Part shown: piece by piece, positions 5,429 through 5,855 of the stretch | Numbering within the stretch: the stretch's first letter is position 1 | Layout of the letters: every line of letters begins with the position of its first letter | Origin: Lachnospiraceae bacterium | GTDB taxonomy: Bacteria > Bacillota_A > Clostridia > Lachnospirales > Lachnospiraceae | DNA length: 5,855 nucleotides | Direction of reading: 5' to 3' | NCBI GenBank assembly: GCA_017632755.1 | Contig: JAGBQU010000060.1 | Location: forward strand, 1 to 5,855 | Notes under the pieces: generated by a model | What the model was told of the DNA's origin: nothing | Databases searched by the model: none | What the model saw: the letters and a program-made list of their open reading frames with translations, nothing else | Program-made: the position numbers and the translations under genes

Positions 5429-5855
5429 TTTTCAACCCCATGATCTCATAAATATAGTGCATATCAAGGCTCTCCTTCAGACCCTTTGCAAGAAGTTCAT
5501 TCTGCCTGTCCTTATATTCCGCAGAGTAGACAGCCTCCCCTATGTCTATCACCTTTCCGTTCATCATTGCGATCTTTTGAAGGATCTGCACAAGGATATC
5601 TTTTTTGTCAAAAAAACCATGCAGATAGGTTCCGTAGACGTTTCCGCTGCAATACCCTGTCTGAGAGGATGTAAATTCCGTTATGTCCTCATACGGCAGC
5701 GTTTTTCCCATATGGAGTTCATAGCCCTCCACCTCGGCCGCTTCCATCCCACGCAGGATCCCTGTCGCGCCCATGATCATGCGCGTGACATTTGCAGTGA
5801 CCTTCTCTGTCTCAAGGATGGTATCAACAGGCAAAAGTCCCAGCCCCTCCTCACA
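5418..5855 (-). CDS. cobQ: Cobyric acid synthase CobQ/CbiP, C-terminal part
   Basis: Partial gene: only the last 145 residues are present, and the open frame continues unbroken to the right edge (the full protein is usually about 500 residues). The enzyme uses glutamine and ATP to amidate side chains b, d, e and g of adenosylcobyrinic acid a,c-diamide. What is visible is the end of the class I glutamine amidotransferase-like domain. The first residues, CEEGLGLLPVDTI, match the conserved EGLGLLP region. GYELHMGKT follows, matching the GYEIHxGxT block. Later comes GTYLHGFFD, where LHG carries the domain's histidine. CobB/CbiA is the closest alternative, but GYEIH-type and GTYLHGxFD motifs together with EGLGLLP favour CobQ. 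The apparent start at 5834 is a TTG inside the conserved region and is not a real start. It is the most upstream gene seen, so the promoter lies outside the window. Confidence 0.93.
   Translation of the reverse strand, partial: CEEGLGLLPVDTILETEKVTANVTRMIMGATGILRGMEAAEVEGYELHMGKTLPYEDITEFTSSQTGYCSGNVYGTYLHGFFDKKDILVQILQKIAMMNGKVIDIGEAVYSAEYKDRQNELLAKGLKESLDMHYIYEIMGLKNDD

Noticed and set aside
4538..5443. 301-codon plus-strand open frame opposite cobT
   Set aside because: It lies antisense to a clearly conserved gene, its product shows no recognisable motifs and is rich in Arg, Cys, His and Ser as antisense frames often are, and I see no ribosome site. It is a shadow of cobT codon bias.
5418..5834. 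Complete 138-residue protein starting at 5834
   Set aside because: The start would be a TTG inside the conserved EGLGLLP region, and the frame stays open to the window edge, so this is the tail of CobQ.

Overview
The window is one strand-uniform block of a late cobalamin (vitamin B12) biosynthesis operon. Every supported gene is on the minus strand, so transcription runs from high to low coordinates. The order along the transcript is cobQ/cbiP (C-terminal end only, cut by the right edge), cobT, cobU, cobS, a 182-bp structured gap, cobC, cbiB, a cobD-type L-threonine-O-3-phosphate decarboxylase, and cbiC (N-terminal end only, cut by the left edge). The organism looks like an anaerobic Clostridia-type Firmicute, possibly a Lachnospiraceae-like gut bacterium. 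This rests on gene content and order, AGGAG-type ribosome binding sites, use of a TTG start, roughly balanced base composition, and an MKHGG-type decarboxylase start. No 16S or other marker is present, so the taxonomy is an inference.

Right part (about 3016-5855): cobQ, cobT, cobU and cobS are packed with 11-, 4- and 4-bp overlaps, which suggests translational coupling. CobQ amidates the corrin side chains. CobU phosphorylates adenosylcobinamide and attaches GMP. CobT activates the lower-ligand base as its ribotide. CobS joins the two halves. Middle (2834-3015): the only sizeable non-coding stretch in the operon. It holds a dense set of inverted repeats, with one closing helix that includes the cobS stop codon, and has no U-tract or recognisable B12 box. 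It is the least explained part of the window. Left part (1-2833): CobC would remove the phosphate from alpha-ribazole phosphate or the cobalamin phosphate. The decarboxylase makes (R)-1-amino-2-propanol O-2-phosphate, and CbiB attaches it to adenosylcobyric acid. cbiC (precorrin-8X / cobalt-precorrin-8 methylmutase) begins at the left edge, suggesting that corrin-ring genes continue in the same operon.

Together the genes cover nearly the whole route from cobyric acid to coenzyme B12: aminopropanol-phosphate supply, attachment and nucleotide-loop assembly. The threonine kinase is not visible here. No promoter, riboswitch, terminator, tRNA, rRNA, CRISPR array or transposase gene was found. The observations most worth checking are the structured gap between cobS and cobC, a CobU lacking the usual NEVG-type motif, and the start-site choices for cbiB and the decarboxylase.
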